Of a DNA stretch of 64,000 bases, positions 62,110-64,000 are shown in pieces. Each line of letters begins with the position of its first letter. The stretch's first letter is position 1. This DNA comes from Balamuthia mandrillaris (lineage: Eukaryota > Discosea > Longamoebia > Balamuthiidae): NCBI GenBank assembly GCA_031835245.1, contig JAVKOQ010000048.1, positions 62,001-126,000 of the forward strand. Direction: 5' to 3'. The notes beneath the pieces are model-generated. The model was not told the DNA's origin and made no database searches. It worked only from the letters and a program-made list of their open reading frames with translations. Both the position numbers and the translations under genes were made by a program.

Positions 62110-62545
62110 TCATTGTTGTTGTCTGCTCTCCTCCTCCTTTTCTTGTTGAGCAAGAACAAGCCTTCTGATGGCCGCTTGCTCGAGAGCAATCTTTGAGGGG
62201 GAACGTTTGAAGGCCTCGCTGGTGATGTGCTCCCGAAGGGCCTCGCTGAGCAGCGGCCACTGCTCTGTTCTCTCCACAAACCCAAAGTTGGCTATCATGA
62301 AAGCCATTATTGCCTGTCGAAGACGGAATGCTTGATAGGTATCCGCGAATTGATAAAGCTCACATGCGTCCTCCGCTGGAAACGAAAAGCAATGATACCC
62401 CAACGAATGAATATAAGCTGGATAATAATAATAATAATAATACGAGGAGACGAGACTTACCAGTAAACAAAGGATCTTCTCCTCTCAAATGATTCTTCAG
62501 AATCCATATTTCGCAAATGTCTGCCAGTATCAAGAGAGTGAGAGT

Positions 62546-62586
<41 letters not shown>

Positions 62587-64000
62587 GTAAGCCCACAAGA
62601 ACGACAAAGAGAGATAGACAGAGAGAGAGCGAGGAGCTAAAAGGGGAAGAGAGGCTACCAATAAGCGGTGGAAGGAAGTACTCGTTGGCCAGTTGAATCA
62701 AGTCAAAAGCCAGCACTAAACTCTCTTTAATATCCATCGGCACATCCAACCACATTCGAAGGGGATCCTTGCTCTTCTTTTCCTTTCCAATCGTTGCCCC
62801 ATCGTCTTCCACCTCTTTCCTCTCGTCCTGTTCTTGCTTAATTTTGTGCTTGGCGAAACGAAGCACATCTCCACTGTAGATGTACTCCAACAGATGAACA
62901 AAGGTCTTCGCCGAGACGTCCTCGCGAATGGGAACGCCACGAAGAGAGACCGGTCGGAACGACCCAAAGAAGAACGTCGAGAAGTATTCGGACCGCAACA
63001 ACAACGAGAGATGAGCAGCAATCGGTTGATTTGTCCCTTCAACATTCTCCTCTTTCGTCTCTTCAGCTTCTGGTTCTTCTCGAGCGGAGTCACTAACCAG
63101 GAAAGTGATGTCGGTGCATTGAGAATTGTTGATCAACTCACGAAGGTCCTCATTCAAGTTGGAGAGAGGTAGCTGTTCCAAAGCAATCTCTTCTGAGAGA
63201 AGGTTGACTAGTTGCGAATGGTGATAGGTTTTCAGCGATAGTGCTTCTTCTGCCTCCATCTGCTTTCTTTGTTCATGTGTCTCCGACGAAAACTCTTGCA
63301 GCTTCCTGTTCAAAGTCTCTTGGTACTCTCTCGTCAAAACGGCACGAAGCTCTCGCCTTCTTCTCGTTTGCGTTTGTTTCTTTTTACAAACCACTTCTGC
63401 CACTTTAGCTTTTATCTCTGCATTCATTTGTTGAGTGAAGGAGTCGATCAGGCTTTGTCTCTCTCGCTCCCATTTTCTGTCTTGGTTTACCTTTCTGTGA
63501 GACAGCTGTTGTTTCATATGTTGGAGAAGAATGTCGTAGTTGATGTTGGGAAAGATGCGGCTGTTCAGGAGCTTGTCGCAGGCTTCGAAGAGAACCCTAA
63601 GGGCTTTGCGTTGTCGGTATTGTTTGCTGAGCTCTTGAAGCCGTTCCAACAGGTCCACGCGAGGAAAGAAGAAATTGCCACAATAAGTGTATTCCAACAA
63701 CGCGCGGAGAAGAAGGGACGGATAGTTCGTGTGGATGACTTCTTTTTCTCGCTTGTGATTGCTTTCTTCTTCATCTTTCTCTTTTTGTTTTTCCAGTTCT
63801 TGTTCTGTTTTCCTGTGGGAGAAGAGCCGAAGGTACATTTCGTTGCCCATCAGATCTATCAACAAAGCTTTTGGCAGTCTTGCTTTAAGGATGTAACTGT
63901 GGGCATATAATACATTGTCGCTCTTCTTCTTCTCCTCCTGTTCTACTTCCTTGGCTTTGGTGGGTTCAGCGTCTCCTTCCTTCCGGTCTTTGTTTTCCAG
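62110..64000 (-). CDS. Tandem BTB/POZ protein (5' partial)
   Basis: The frame is open through the right edge. Exons are 62659-64000, 62461-62520 and 62110-62375, giving 555 residues of the C-terminal part. The first BTB is cut at its N-terminus (NVLYAHSYILKARLPKAL…HTNYPSLLLRALLEYTYCGNF). A coiled coil follows (RERQSLIDSFTQQMNAEIKAKV). The second BTB reads CTDITFLVSDS, an acidic insert, PIAAHLSLLLRSEYFSTFF and KTFVHLLEYIYSGDV, with a helical continuation (LIQLANEYFLPPLI, CELYQFADTYQAFRLRQAIM). Tandem BTB proteins such as RhoBTB and LZTR1 act as Cullin-3 adaptors; here that is inference. A GTPase or kelch region, if any, lies off the window. Confidence 0.82.
62547..62585 (+). repeat. Intronic (GA)n array
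   Basis: In BTB gene intron 62521-62658, near the acceptor. Sense-strand (CT)n, like the other intronic arrays. Confidence 0.8.

Overview
The window is nuclear DNA of a free-living unicellular eukaryote, most likely an amoebozoan or a similar protist. The grounds are short T-rich GT-AG introns, gene spacing down to 14 bp, and a mix of actin-cytoskeleton domains (villin headpiece, calponin homology, LIM, LRR), peroxisomal beta-oxidation, condensin, Timeless and RNA polymerase II genes. I see no bacterial operon, insertion sequence, CRISPR array, rRNA or tRNA. The lineage call is inference. About 25 protein genes lie on both strands, most with 2 to 18 exons. I placed most exon junctions by requiring GT (once GC) and AG ends, continuous reading phase and continuous family motifs. 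Exon coordinates in the entries come from that reading.

Layout. 0-12 kb: end of a basic protein (+), two-domain sulfurtransferase (-), multi-pass membrane protein (-), ubiquitin fused to an ADP-ribosyltransferase-like domain (+), R3H plus endonuclease/exonuclease/phosphatase protein (+), mitochondrial carrier (+), aldo-keto reductase (+). 12-26 kb: charged-helix villin-headpiece protein (-), PAF-acetylhydrolase-like lipase (+), an 18-exon enoyl-CoA hydratase / hydroxyacyl-CoA dehydrogenase / thiolase fusion (+), and an unrecognised coiled-coil protein (+). 26-40 kb: LRR protein (-), a 64-residue basic protein (+), CH-domain protein (+), OMA1-like protease (-), and an inositol-polyphosphate kinase fused to a histidine phosphatase (+). 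40-50 kb: Timeless (-), RPB7 (-), monoacylglycerol-lipase-like hydrolase (+), ABHD4/5-like hydrolase (-). 50-54 kb: a duplicated region with two LIM/Cys-His zinc-protein paralogues and a decayed copy. 54-64 kb: condensin subunit D2 (-), a pentameric ligand-gated channel-like protein (-), and the 3' part of a tandem BTB protein (-).

The most unusual items are the single-chain trifunctional beta-oxidation enzyme, with a PTS2-like N-terminus and an internal SKL at its fusion point; the IPK-histidine phosphatase fusion, which parallels PPIP5K by a different route; and the ubiquitin-ART fusion that has lost Lys48. Lipid handling recurs across the window (PAF-AH-like lipase, beta-oxidation enzyme, two alpha/beta hydrolases), but the genes are interleaved with unrelated ones and are not an operon.

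Two regulatory themes are visible. E2F-type TTTGGCGGGAAA elements sit upstream of Timeless, condensin D2 and the CH-domain gene, two of them with Myb-type AACGG sites. A TGACGTCA element lies 38-56 bp upstream of three start codons in one orientation. Intronic microsatellites are long and consistently pyrimidine-rich on the sense strand.
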